DNA from: JAPHSX01 sp039714395
GTDB lineage: Bacteria; Pseudomonadota; Gammaproteobacteria; Thiohalomonadales; Thiohalomonadaceae
NCBI GenBank assembly: GCA_039714395.1
Contig: JBDLJH010000002.1
Location: 124,001 to 188,000, forward strand
Length of the DNA stretch: 64,000 nucleotides
Direction of reading: 5' to 3'
Shown: in pieces, positions 36,602 through 45,844 of the stretch
Numbering within the stretch: the stretch's first letter is position 1
Layout of the letters: each line of letters opens with the position of its first letter
The notes under the pieces: generated by a model
Told to the model about the DNA's origin: nothing
The model's database searches: none
The model's input: the letters and a program-made list of their open reading frames with translations, nothing else
Program-made: the position numbers and the translations under genes

Positions 36602-37096
36602 TTATGGGGCAGCTTTTTGATTAACCGCAAGCGATATCTTGGTATAACCGGCACTGGTAGAAGTAGACATCAGTGCCTTAAGTACCTTAAAGGGCAGCTT
36701 ACGATGCGCCATAATAGTCACCTCTTTAGCTTTCTCTACGGCCTCAGGAGTACCACTAGGGGCCTCATCTTTAAGTCTCATAAGGACATCCCTGACAGGC
36801 ACGATCACGCTACCCTTATTTGCCAGCAATTCAGCAATGCTAATGACTTCTACCTCCTGAATCATGACAGCAATATCGCTCACCATCACCACTACGGTCT
36901 CTCTTGGCACAACCTCCGCAATAGAGTCGGGCAATTCAACTTCTTTTGGTGGCTCCTCTATCTGTACCGATGACTGGTTAACCAGCAGGTAGAGGACAAG
37001 GATTGTAAAAACATCCATCAACGAGGTCAGGCTGAGTCCCGCGGCCCGGTTACGTTTGGCTCGCGCCATCCGTTTTAGGCGCCGTGTATTCTTCAT
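36602..37096 (-). CDS. ExbD/TolR-type proton-channel subunit with Asp, copy 1
   Basis: A 164-residue protein: basic cytoplasmic N-terminus, one transmembrane helix and a periplasmic domain. The helix reads SLTSLMDVFTILVLY, with Asp28 at the position of the essential proton-binding Asp25 of ExbD. The start overlaps the stop of the other ExbD gene (ATGA). Likely forms the motor together with the ExbB and the Asn-type ExbD encoded upstream. Confidence 0.93.
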   Translation of the reverse strand: MKNTRRLKRMARAKRNRAAGLSLTSLMDVFTILVLYLLVNQSSVQIEEPPKEVELPDSIAEVVPRETVVVMVSDIAVMIQEVEVISIAELLANKGSVIVPVRDVLMRLKDEAPSGTPEAVEKAKEVTIMAHRKLPFKVLKALMSTSTSAGYTKISLAVNQKAAP

Positions 37097-37587
37097 GGCG
37101 CATCACCCAACGATAACTGAGGAAAAAGAATGACCCGCTGTGGTTTCTCCTCATCCTCTTTCTGTACCTCTGTAACTTTCACCGCATCCATCACACGAAT
37201 AACATCTTCATACTCAATGTCGGGTTCCAACAGAATGATAGCGTCTTGCTTTTCCTCGCCCAGCTTACCTTTTAATGACAACAATTTTTCAGAGAGTGTC
37301 ACAATGTCATATTTATCATCTTTCTTTGGAATCGTAACGGTGATTCGCTTGCCATCGCTAATTTGAATTTTCCCTTTACGTACAATAATTTCGATGGTCA
37401 CCGGGGGCTTATCTGGCTTCTGCTCAGCCGATGCCTGAGCGGGTACATTCAATTCCTGAATAGTAAGGGTAGAAAACACGGCCGATACAAGCAGAAACGG
37501 AATTAAAACCACCATCAAATTAAGGAAGGTGGTTATATCAAGCTCTACCTGCTCGTCGTTTTTTCTGTAGTGATGTCTTCTAGACAT
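37093..37587 (-). CDS. ExbD/TolR-type subunit with Asn replacing the proton-carrying Asp, copy 1
   Basis: A 164-residue ExbD/TolR homologue with one transmembrane helix. Aligning DITTFLNLMVVL with the E. coli ExbD segment INVTPFIDVMLVL puts Asn23 at the catalytic Asp position. The periplasmic domain is of normal length. Its copy 2 counterpart has the same substitution. It probably assembles with the Asp-bearing partner as an asymmetric dimer inside the ExbB pore (inferred). Confidence 0.92.
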   Translation of the reverse strand: MSRRHHYRKNDEQVELDITTFLNLMVVLIPFLLVSAVFSTLTIQELNVPAQASAEQKPDKPPVTIEIIVRKGKIQISDGKRITVTIPKKDDKYDIVTLSEKLLSLKGKLGEEKQDAIILLEPDIEYEDVIRVMDAVKVTEVQKEDEEKPQRVILFPQLSLGDAP

Positions 37588-37598
37588 AGTTGTTCCGA

Positions 37599-38249
37599 TT
37601 ACTGGCTGCCGGTACGCTTAGCTTTTCCAGCAATGATGTTTAGTGTTTTAACAGAGGCCATTTCCAGACTATCAACGATCGCACCGGCCTTGGAATTAAG
37701 GAAGGAGTGCGTAATCAGTAGTGGAATCGCCGCAATCAGACCAAACGCCGTAGTATTCATCGCGGTAGAGATACTGGCTGAGAGCAGGTCAGCCTTTTCT
37801 GCCGGATTGGCGTTTGCTACAGCCTCGAACGCAGCGATTAGACCGATAATGGTACCCAGCAATCCAAGCAGCGTTGCCAGGTTGGCATAGAGCGCAATAT
37901 AAGAGATGCGTTTCTCTAACTGAGGAATGATTTCCATCATCCCCTCTTCCATGGCAATTTCAATATCCTCGCGACGTCTTACGGTACCCTGACGCTCCAG
38001 GCCAGCCTCTAACAGCTGGCTAACTGCCGAATTATCATCGGCCGTCATTTCTCTGGCTGCATCAAAATCCCCATCAAGAAGAATGGGATGCAATTTATCC
38101 CAAACCTTTCGGTTCGCAGCTTCAACAATACTCAGTTTAAAGAAGCGCTCACTACCAATCGCCATTCCGATACCAAACACGACTAGAATGGGGTACATCC
38201 AGAAACCACCATCACTGAAAAACGCTACAATCGTATCAATAAAGCCCAT
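37599..38249 (-). CDS. ExbB/TolQ/MotA-type proton-channel protein, copy 1
   Basis: A 216-residue inner-membrane protein with three helices: about 15-35 and a pair in ATLLGLLGTIIGLIAAF and STAMNTTAFGLIAAIPLL. These two segments are the hallmark of the MotA/TolQ/ExbB family. It provides the proton channel for the two ExbD proteins encoded next. The cytoplasmic loop carries MEEGMMEIIPQLEKR, nearly the same as in copy 2. The start follows the small secreted-protein gene by 37 bases. Confidence 0.94.
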   Translation of the reverse strand: MGFIDTIVAFFSDGGFWMYPILVVFGIGMAIGSERFFKLSIVEAANRKVWDKLHPILLDGDFDAAREMTADDNSAVSQLLEAGLERQGTVRRREDIEIAMEEGMMEIIPQLEKRISYIALYANLATLLGLLGTIIGLIAAFEAVANANPAEKADLLSASISTAMNTTAFGLIAAIPLLITHSFLNSKAGAIVDSLEMASVKTLNIIAGKAKRTGSQ

Positions 38250-38286
38250 TACACTTTCCTCAGCAGAATTTGTCTAACACACATAC

Positions 38287-38568
38287 TCAACGACCTTGCC
38301 TAATGTCGTAAAAATCAATTTCTCGCATAAATACATCTCTATCTACTGGACGCATGGAATCATCCATCAGCCCCGAAGTGAGATCAGTTTCAGAGCCAAT
38401 CTCCGAGCCCTTCCATGAAACGATAAAGAGTGACTTTGGCGCCTCATTATTACCTACGACGGAGATACCCGAGAGCATTTTTGGCTCAGATTCACCCGCT
38501 CCATAGGCAAGCGGCTGAAAAACGAGTGACGTAAACAGAAGTAATCCAATCGTTATCGATTGTCCCAT
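38287..38568 (-). CDS. Small secreted protein of the envelope machine, copy 1
   Basis: A 93-residue protein with a signal peptide (about 1-24). The start at 38568 is chosen because AGGA lies upstream, it forms a TAATG junction with the TPR gene, and the length then matches the 91-residue paralogue at 48913; an in-frame ATG at 38604 is the alternative. The two share a SLFIVSW / VTFIIPW core and an acidic C-terminal half. I recognise no known family. The conserved position in both copies suggests a periplasmic subunit. Confidence 0.75.
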   Translation of the reverse strand: MGQSITIGLLLFTSLVFQPLAYGAGESEPKMLSGISVVGNNEAPKSLFIVSWKGSEIGSETDLTSGLMDDSMRPVDRDVFMREIDFYDIRQGR

Positions 38569-39206
38569 TATTTTCCTAGCTTTTGTTTCAATCCGGAAAG
38601 CCATAATTTAACGTCCTCATCTTTAGGAAACACCTCAATGTAGGCCTCATATTGCTCATAAGCACACGATGGATTATTAAGGTAGAGTTCACAAAGAATG
38701 CCATAATTTTTCCTGGCGGGCATAAAGCCCGGATATTTCGTCAAGAGCTTCTCATATAGCATCTTGGCCTCTGCATAACGTCCCGTTTTGCGTAATATAA
38801 GGGCATATTCATTATTAGCCACTGGATGAGTGGGGGTAATCTCTATCGCGTGCTTTAAATTCTCTTCGGCATTCTCCATGTCGTCAAGCATTGTATAAGC
38901 AATGGCTATATTAATATAGGGTGCACTATTAGTTTGTGAGCCCTTTATCACTTTCATCAATAACTCAATCGCTGGCTTGTACTGTTTTTCATTTAACAGT
39001 TTGGTAGCTGCGACGAAATCCTTTCTTACAGCCAAATCAATACTCTCGTTTTCAACAAAGTTGATATTGACCGCATATGGCTCTACCTCCGGCTTTTCTG
39101 GCGTGGTGCCACAAGCGGAAAGTAGTAATATCGAGAGTAAGACTAAGCTGTACCCTCTAAGGTCATCACGGGGATGAAACTCTAAATTAAAAGAAAATAG
39201 CCTCAT
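38568..39206 (-). CDS. TPR lipoprotein, copy 1
   Basis: A 212-residue lipoprotein with an unusually long N-terminal region and lipobox LLSAC (Cys32). It carries about four tetratricopeptide repeats, with clear A..Y..AE-type helices from 65 to 205. It is paralogous to the protein at 49185-49835, most obviously in the last 50 residues (ILCELYL / ILYEIYL). Probably an outer-membrane-attached scaffold of the complex. Confidence 0.85.
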   Translation of the reverse strand: MRLFSFNLEFHPRDDLRGYSLVLLSILLLSACGTTPEKPEVEPYAVNINFVENESIDLAVRKDFVAATKLLNEKQYKPAIELLMKVIKGSQTNSAPYINIAIAYTMLDDMENAEENLKHAIEITPTHPVANNEYALILRKTGRYAEAKMLYEKLLTKYPGFMPARKNYGILCELYLNNPSCAYEQYEAYIEVFPKDEDVKLWLSGLKQKLGK

Positions 39207-39329
39207 AAAACTACACCTGTTAACAGAGAGTTAACAATTTTTAAATAACATGCCGTAGTAGATGGAGTGCCACATACACCCGTTAATGGAGAGGATGATG
39301 CAACCGAACTACGCATAGCAGACTGCATA

Positions 39330-42300
39330 TTATTGCTCCACATCAGATGCTTCTCCGTCTGGTACGATAGGTGAAGTTTCTACTAACCCATCTGAGACCG
39401 GTTCTGCCTCAACAGCTTCTGCCTCTACAGCTTCTGCCTCAACAGGTTCTGCCTCTACAGCTTCTGCCTCAACAGGTTCTGCCTCTACAGCTTCTGCCTC
39501 AACAGGTTCTGCCTCTACAGCTTCTGCCTCTACAGCTTCTGCCTCAACAGGTGCTGCCTCAACAGGTTCTACCTCAACAGGTTCTACCTCAACAGGTTCT
39601 ACCTCAACAGGTTCTACCTCAACAGGTTCTACCTCAACAGGTTCTACCTCAACAGGTTCTGCCTCAACAGGTGCTGCCTCAACAGGTGCTGCCTCAACAG
39701 GTTCTGCCTCAACAGGTTCTGCCTCAACAGGTTCTGCCTCAACAGGTTCTGCCTCAACAGGTTCTGCCTCAACAGGTTCTGCCTCAACAGATTCTGCCTC
39801 AGCAGGTGCTGCCTCAACAGGTTCTGCCTCTATAGGTTCTGCCTCAACAGGTTCTGCCTCAACGGGCGCTGCCTCAACGGGTTCTGCCTCAACGGGCGCT
39901 CCCTCAACGGGTTCTGCCTCAACGGGTTCTGCCTCAACGGGTTCTGCCTCAACGGGCGCTGCCTCAACGGGTTCTGCCTCAACAGGTTCTGCCTCGATGG
40001 GCGCTGCCTCAACGGGTTCTGCCTCGACAGATTCTGCCTCGACAGATTCTGCCTCGACGGGTGCTGCCGCTTCCGGTTCACCTTCAACCGGAGCAGGTTG
40101 AATAGGAACAGCGTTGCCAGGTGCTACCACTTGATATGCTGGAGCCTCATCAGGAGTCCCCTCCTCCTCTAGAGCAATATCAGCCCCCCCCGTCATTTCT
40201 ACCGTATTTGTGGAGACGGGCGCATCTCCAGCGACCTTATTAGTATCACTTGCAGGTACTACAGCAGTTGCAACCGCCAAATTTTTTACCACATAACTGA
40301 ACGAATCAATCGTTTCTATAAACCCTGTACTCTCCTCTTTTCTGGCATAGGCAGCAGGGAATATGACAGCAAGTTTAGCGATACTTTTATCGATCCAGCT
40401 GCTGTATACACCGTCATAGAGAAGCTCAATGTTCTTTTTATGAACATCAATAGATTTTTCTTCAAATGGGTAAATCTGATCCTCAAGTGCCAGCTCATAC
40501 TGTTCCATCTCAAGTTCATTTAGATTCGTTGGTCTCTCTGATGTCATCAGCGCACGACTGAAATCATAATAAATTTCGGCAAAATAATAGGTCACCGCAG
40601 CCGTTACGTCAGCTACCTCATAATCAATAAGTTTTGAGAAAGCCGTTCTCGCCGTTTTCATGGCATCTTTCTTTAAGCGCAGTGTTTTCTTCAGCGGCTG
40701 AACTAGTTTGATTGCAGTAAACTGATAATAAAGCGGTTCGGTAATAACCAGCGCAGCCTGCGCCGCAAGGTAACGAGTCCTGTCGGTGCGCCCCTCTCCT
40801 GCAGTGGAATCGATTGACACTATCTTGTTGAGCGTTGCGATATAATTCCCATTATCACCCAATACTTTATACACATTGGCAATCTTGCTATAAATTTCTA
40901 GTGCTTGCTCTACAGGTCTCGGGAAGAATCCTACGTAACGATTGTAAACGGCAAGCTCTTTCATCTGAGAACCCGTCTCCAGGTAAAGCTCGGCTGCAAT
41001 GACCAGTGCACCACGGCGTACGTCATCGTCCTTTGATTCGCGCTCAATACGTTCATACTCTGCAGCCGCAAGCTCCAACTTACCTGCAGAGCGATATACA
41101 AACGCCATTTTCTTGGTCACATCAGGCTGCAACTCATGATTCGGGAAGTTAATTCTAAACGCCTTTAGCACCTCGGCGGTACGATCCCAATCTTCCAACT
41201 GTATTAGTGCTGCCGCCGCATCATATTCTGCTGTAGCCCGGATCTTCGATTGTGGTGCAAGTTTACCTATGCGTAAGAAATGATCTGCCGCCATTCTATA
41301 ATCTTTGAGTAAATTGGCTTCTTCACCCTGTTTATAAATTGACGCAGCCAGATTATCTAATAGCTTAACTCGTGACTTATGCGTCTCCGCTGTCAGGTTA
41401 AGAACATTAATATATCCAATTTCAGCATTGGCAAAGAGCCTCAGGTCAAATGAACCATGACCTACAACAAGCCAGGCCGAGCGAACAAGATCCTTCTCAG
41501 CATCAGGGTAACTATCGATTAGTTTATGAGCGGTCTTAACAGCCAGCTCATAACTTTTCATTTCATAAAGGTCGTCCGCCGCAGCACCTAAAACAATCGT
41601 TACTTTTTCATGTTCAGGGTAGGTGTCTGCAAACTTTAGAGAGCTTCGTATAACTTGTTGCTTAACCACCCCTCTGTCCGCCTGAATCACCACCTTTAAC
41701 TGTTCACGATAGGCGTACACTGCAGCATAGCCCGCTGCAGAAGACTTCTCATGCAAGGGATAATTATAAGCTGTATTCTCATAGGCTATAGCGGCCTGAC
41801 CATAATCCTTGTTCTCAAGCATCAGGTCCGCCATCTGATAATTGATTGCAGGGGATTCGGTTTCTTTGGGGAAAGATGCTAAATAATTCCCATACCACAG
41901 CAACGCCTCACTATAATTTTTACTCTTTTCCTTAACAAAGCGTTTATCCTGATACAGGGCATGATAATGGTTAGCCAGATCTTTCAGGTTCTCCTTCAAA
42001 AACCCGATGACATCAGGTCTAGTACTAACATCAAAGTAACTCCAGTACTCCGAATCCAGTGCATAGGTCTCAGCAAACTGTTTTTTTCCTTCTACAACCA
42101 GCTTGGCAAAACCACCTTTTTTATAAATCTCAATGACCCGCATATTAAAATGGGGCGACACCTCGTGAAAGGCATAGAGATCGATGAACGCCTTGTAGGA
42201 TGCAGCCGCATCACTATAGCGACGTTTGGCAAGATAAAATTCACCTAGATGACTATAAACCTTGTCCTCGTAGCTTCGAGGGCCATGACGTGAGAAGTAA

Positions 42301-43325
42301 TCAACAACCTCCTCGGCCCCCCCAAGATTTGAGAAGCTAAGACTGATGACGCGATAGGTATCCTCTATGCGTTTACTCTCACCCTGGTCTTCTTTCTGTT
42401 CAAAGTCATAGCCAATAGTCACCTTATGATCAAGAAGTGCAAAATAGTTATTTAATGCTTCTTCATAAAGTTCCTGCTTATAGAATGACCAACCTAGTTT
42501 GTATATGGCAAGCTCAAAATAATTTGAACCAGGCCCCGAAGTCACAATCGACTGGTAAGCCTCTTCCGAGTCAAGATACTTCTTTCTGGTGAAAAAATAT
42601 TCAGCCCTACGAAACTGAACCTCATTCATGTACTTGGATGTTGGATATTCCTTGACCAGCCTATTCATCACGGTCATTGCTGCCTCAACCTGACCCAGCT
42701 CCTCATGAGCGCGAGACATTTGATACAACACCTGATCATTTCTTTCGTACAGTGGATATTTTTTAAGTAATTTTTTATATAGGACAATAGCCTTCTCTGC
42801 ATTAGCATTATCCAGATCATCTTCACCTTCCGGCACTGGTGCCGCAAAACCTTGTCCAGAATCTGTCTTTACTGCTTCGCCTTGTGCTATGCGTTTTTCA
42901 AAATCTTTTTCTGATTCATCTCCAAGCTTTGATATTTTTCTACTGGCGGAAGTACCTTTATTCTCAACTTTTGTGCCACTTGCCGCAGCCATCACAACCG
43001 TAGGCTGCTCAAGCGAGACACTCTTTTTTGGCGCTACAATGGTAGAAGAAACAGCAGTCTCGTCTTCATCATCAGCGTCATACTCTTTTTTGATCGTCAG
43101 GTCGGCAATACGACGTATCGCCTCAGGGGTCATCGCAGAGTCAGGCGTTTCCTCTAGAAATCGCTGATAACTTTGCATCGCCTTTTCAAGCCCGCCTTCT
43201 ATCTTTTCATCTTTAAGCTCAGGCTGAACCGACCGCAACTGTGCGAGTGTCCCGCGCTCATTAGTCCACGAGCATGCTGACAGGAGAATTGGCAGCAGTA
43301 ATAGCAAAAAACGGTTAAATCTCAT
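39330..43325 (-). CDS. Large TPR lipoprotein with acidic pentapeptide-repeat tail, copy 1
   Basis: A 1,331-residue lipoprotein, lipobox LLSAC (Cys18). Residues about 190-1000 are tetratricopeptide-like helical repeats (for example YQMSRAHEELGQ, FRRAEYFFTRKKY). A conserved segment near 970 reads ERPTNLNELEMEQYE and YPFEEKSIDVH, shared with copy 2 (49822-52605). The last quarter is a low-complexity acidic tail of about 45 PVEAE-type units (DNA 39402-40076). The start overlaps the preceding stop by one base. In role it is comparable to the large TPR proteins of the Glt machinery (inferred). Confidence 0.87.
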   Translation of the reverse strand: MRFNRFLLLLLPILLSACSWTNERGTLAQLRSVQPELKDEKIEGGLEKAMQSYQRFLEETPDSAMTPEAIRRIADLTIKKEYDADDEDETAVSSTIVAPKKSVSLEQPTVVMAAASGTKVENKGTSASRKISKLGDESEKDFEKRIAQGEAVKTDSGQGFAAPVPEGEDDLDNANAEKAIVLYKKLLKKYPLYERNDQVLYQMSRAHEELGQVEAAMTVMNRLVKEYPTSKYMNEVQFRRAEYFFTRKKYLDSEEAYQSIVTSGPGSNYFELAIYKLGWSFYKQELYEEALNNYFALLDHKVTIGYDFEQKEDQGESKRIEDTYRVISLSFSNLGGAEEVVDYFSRHGPRSYEDKVYSHLGEFYLAKRRYSDAAASYKAFIDLYAFHEVSPHFNMRVIEIYKKGGFAKLVVEGKKQFAETYALDSEYWSYFDVSTRPDVIGFLKENLKDLANHYHALYQDKRFVKEKSKNYSEALLWYGNYLASFPKETESPAINYQMADLMLENKDYGQAAIAYENTAYNYPLHEKSSAAGYAAVYAYREQLKVVIQADRGVVKQQVIRSSLKFADTYPEHEKVTIVLGAAADDLYEMKSYELAVKTAHKLIDSYPDAEKDLVRSAWLVVGHGSFDLRLFANAEIGYINVLNLTAETHKSRVKLLDNLAASIYKQGEEANLLKDYRMAADHFLRIGKLAPQSKIRATAEYDAAAALIQLEDWDRTAEVLKAFRINFPNHELQPDVTKKMAFVYRSAGKLELAAAEYERIERESKDDDVRRGALVIAAELYLETGSQMKELAVYNRYVGFFPRPVEQALEIYSKIANVYKVLGDNGNYIATLNKIVSIDSTAGEGRTDRTRYLAAQAALVITEPLYYQFTAIKLVQPLKKTLRLKKDAMKTARTAFSKLIDYEVADVTAAVTYYFAEIYYDFSRALMTSERPTNLNELEMEQYELALEDQIYPFEEKSIDVHKKNIELLYDGVYSSWIDKSIAKLAVIFPAAYARKEESTGFIETIDSFSYVVKNLAVATAVVPASDTNKVAGDAPVSTNTVEMTGGADIALEEEGTPDEAPAYQVVAPGNAVPIQPAPVEGEPEAAAPVEAESVEAESVEAEPVEAAPIEAEPVEAEPVEAAPVEAEPVEAEPVEAEPVEGAPVEAEPVEAAPVEAEPVEAEPIEAEPVEAAPAEAESVEAEPVEAEPVEAEPVEAEPVEAEPVEAEPVEAAPVEAAPVEAEPVEVEPVEVEPVEVEPVEVEPVEVEPVEVEPVEAAPVEAEAVEAEAVEAEPVEAEAVEAEPVEAEAVEAEPVEAEAVEAEAVEAEPVSDGLVETSPIVPDGEASDVEQ
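39402..40076. repeat. 15-bp minisatellite, about 45 units, coding PVEAE repeats
   Basis: About 45 head-to-tail 15-bp units (TGCCTCAACAGGTTC on the + strand), in frame with the TPR lipoprotein on the - strand. Variants encode PVEAE, PVEAA, PVEVE, AVEAE, SVEAE and PIEAE. Runs of identical variants (six PVEVE, six PVEAE) indicate local expansion. Any change in unit number keeps the frame. Confidence 0.96.
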
Positions 43326-45313
43326 TAACCATCCTGCCCTGGCGATGCTGTCGGCTCGGGCGTCTCGTCTGACTTAGGTGCCTCGTCTAACTGAATATTC
43401 TCCTCGTCATTGAGTTTTGACTGAGGCTGTGGCACAGAGCTTTGTTTTTCCTTAGCCGTTGCCCGGTCGTAACTATCAGCCATGGCGAATCGCGCCTTAA
43501 CCTGAGCCTGCTCCAGCTTTTGCCTGCGCTTAACCAACTCGTTCACGGCCATCACTTCGAGCATATGACCTTGACGGGCCATTAACACCTTCACTTTGGC
43601 CTGCGCATTACGTGTTTTGATTCTCAAGCGAGCAATGGGTTTATCATAACCCTGATAACTCTGGGTCGCAGCCTGACGGGTGCGGACAAAGGAGCCATTT
43701 ATCTCCTTTAAACGTTTAATATCCTTATCCAGGTCTGCAAGATGCTTAAATGCCTCGGTCTGGCGCTCATCGTATTTAGTATGAATATTCCACAAAAAAT
43801 GACCCTTTAAGCGATTTATTCTGTGCTGGGTAGAGGGATCACTCAGCAATAGCGCCTTACCCAGTTTTTTTTCAATTTGTGCAATTTTTGCTCTTGCAAT
43901 ACGCTCTTCTGCCGTCGCCAGAAATTCCGGTCTAGGGGCAACAAGCATTGACTTCAATCGACTATCTAATTTATCCCTCTGCTCAAGACGTAGTCGAATT
44001 TTAGAATCTAGCTTTCTAAATTTGGCATCGATAATGGGTAATAAGGGTTCATAGTAGGCTCTACGAATAGAGATGATTTCTTCATAAGAGTCATAGTATT
44101 CTGCCCATGCACCGAGCCTCTTTCTCAACTCTTCCAGATCGATATAGTTCTGTAAAGATGCCTGGAAATCATGCGATGCCATTAAGATCATTAGATAGTA
44201 GGTTTCAGGAGTCTCATCCAATTCCCGTAGTTTAATTACCCACCCCTTATCCTTCTTGATCTCTTCCCTTACCAGTGCTTTAAGGAACTTACCTTCGTTA
44301 ATACTTTTAATCGATGTATCCAGCTTATCAAGTTCACTCGCCATTGCATTGAGTGCACTCCCATACATCAGTGCCGAACGTCCATACAGACCTAATTTCC
44401 CGTAGACAAACGGTACACCCAGCAGAACCTCCTGTACTGACGAATCGGTGATATTGCGTTTAACCAGAATATTCCACGGAACGAGCGCCCTGTCATAGAG
44501 ATCACGTTTAACATCAGCCCAGCCCATACCAAGAAGGGCACGGTTAGAAAAGGGGCCATCCAGACGGACACGATCAAAGTATCTACCGGCCTGCTCTAAC
44601 TTGCCCTGATCCAGGAGCTTACTACCCAGTACCAGATTTGATTTATCCTTAATCGCTTGAAACGCACGGCCTCCACCTTTTATTTGCCCCGCCTTTGCTA
44701 AACTCAGTGCGCCTTCCTCTTCTTTACCCTGCGCGTACTGAGATATGCCAAGGTTATAGCTAGAAAACCCTTCATGGCTATCCTCTCCTTCCAGTGAGAC
44801 GAATATCTTTTCGGCATCAGAAAAGCGCCCGTTAACCATATAGATCTGGCCCTTCAGAAAGGCAACATCGTTGACAATTTCCTCAGGAAGCTCTCCCTCT
44901 ATACGTTCAATGGTGTGCAGTGCATTGACGTTTTGTTCTTTCTGAAAGTAGATACGCGCCAGCCGAAAGATGGCCTCATTGCGCACCGCTGGCGCGACAT
45001 TGCCCTCAATTACCGCCTTGATGGCACGCCCGGCCCGGCGGTGCATGCGATATGAGAGTTCGAGATCACCAACCGAGAACTCGGCCTCATTGATATGGAA
45101 GTGGAGCGTATCCAGCTGCGGCTCATCCACCCCGTGATATTGCCTCAGCTCGGTGTCCAGACGCGCAATGGCATCGAAATACTCATCCTGATGCGCATAA
45201 TATAATGCCTCACCAAAATAAGGGTCTTTAAGCTGGGCCGGAGTGCTCTCAGATGCAACAACTGACTTTGTTGCAACCAATATTACGATCAGGCAAAGAA
45301 GTTTACTGCGCAT
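43325..45313 (-). CDS. Secreted TPR and coiled-coil protein, copy 1
   Basis: A 662-residue protein with a signal peptide (about 1-21). Tetratricopeptide-like helices fill 35-330, and long charged helices (about 400-620) look like coiled coil. The segment FDRVRLDGPFSNRALLGMGW and the nearby VPW match the paralogue at 52605-54080 (LRRVRLSGPYSRAALLALGW). The C-terminus is Pro/Glu-rich and disordered. ATG 45313 is preferred over TTG 45316; it follows the leader gene stop by three bases. Confidence 0.84.
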   Translation of the reverse strand: MRSKLLCLIVILVATKSVVASESTPAQLKDPYFGEALYYAHQDEYFDAIARLDTELRQYHGVDEPQLDTLHFHINEAEFSVGDLELSYRMHRRAGRAIKAVIEGNVAPAVRNEAIFRLARIYFQKEQNVNALHTIERIEGELPEEIVNDVAFLKGQIYMVNGRFSDAEKIFVSLEGEDSHEGFSSYNLGISQYAQGKEEEGALSLAKAGQIKGGGRAFQAIKDKSNLVLGSKLLDQGKLEQAGRYFDRVRLDGPFSNRALLGMGWADVKRDLYDRALVPWNILVKRNITDSSVQEVLLGVPFVYGKLGLYGRSALMYGSALNAMASELDKLDTSIKSINEGKFLKALVREEIKKDKGWVIKLRELDETPETYYLMILMASHDFQASLQNYIDLEELRKRLGAWAEYYDSYEEIISIRRAYYEPLLPIIDAKFRKLDSKIRLRLEQRDKLDSRLKSMLVAPRPEFLATAEERIARAKIAQIEKKLGKALLLSDPSTQHRINRLKGHFLWNIHTKYDERQTEAFKHLADLDKDIKRLKEINGSFVRTRQAATQSYQGYDKPIARLRIKTRNAQAKVKVLMARQGHMLEVMAVNELVKRRQKLEQAQVKARFAMADSYDRATAKEKQSSVPQPQSKLNDEENIQLDEAPKSDETPEPTASPGQDG

Positions 45314-45316
45314 CAA

Positions 45317-45844
45317 CTACCAATCTTTAAATTCAATACTTTGTGTTCGGAATCCGGGGCCCGCAAGACCAATTTCAACAAGACCGGGAGCAACATCTTT
45401 GTTGAAGGTGTAGGTTTCAGTCTTGCTGTACTCACTGCCCTGCGCAGTCTTGCCTGCGAAACCGACCGTTAGCTGGTGCGCTCCGCTACGAACATTACCG
45501 GTATAGATACGCTGCATCCCACCTGCGTGCAGCGCCTCCAGTTCCTTAAATGAGTAGATATGGTGCGCCACAGCCTTCCCATCAAGCTCAATCTCCACAG
45601 AGTCGAGACGGAAGTCGTCACCTGCTGCAACAGAGACAAAGAGGGAAACCTGGGTATTGGAGGGGTAAAGCAGCTTTTCCTCAAGCAGGTTCAGTTCCGT
45701 CGAGATGCCAAGGACATCCTTCTTAATATCCTGCACCTGCTCATCCAGACCTTTTATCTGCTCCTTGGATACCTCCTCTGCGGTGCTAACAGAGGTATAG
45801 CCGACAAGGGCCAAAAGAAATAGTCCACTTAATATTCGTGACAT
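45317..45844 (-). CDS. Secreted coiled-coil and beta-domain protein, leader gene of copy 1
   Basis: A 175-residue protein with a signal peptide (about 1-22), a short coiled coil (25-58) and a beta-rich domain with VSLFVSVAAGDDFRLDSVEI, TGNVRSGAHQLTVGF and LVEIGLAGP, resembling an Ig/FN3-like fold. I do not recognise the family. It has no counterpart in copy 2. It is the first gene of the 45844-to-35240 operon, which has gaps of at most 37 bases except 123 bases between the two TPR lipoprotein genes. Confidence 0.75.
   Translation of the reverse strand: MSRILSGLFLLALVGYTSVSTAEEVSKEQIKGLDEQVQDIKKDVLGISTELNLLEEKLLYPSNTQVSLFVSVAAGDDFRLDSVEIELDGKAVAHHIYSFKELEALHAGGMQRIYTGNVRSGAHQLTVGFAGKTAQGSEYSKTETYTFNKDVAPGLVEIGLAGPGFRTQSIEFKDW

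Noticed and set aside
39371..39835. Open frame on the + strand encoding LPQQV repeats
   Set aside because: It is the antisense reading of the 15-bp minisatellite inside the TPR lipoprotein gene; it has no ribosome site and no non-repeat domain.
39402..40076. CRISPR-like short repeat array
   Set aside because: Units are 15 bp with no unique spacers, are in frame within a coding sequence, and no cas genes are present.
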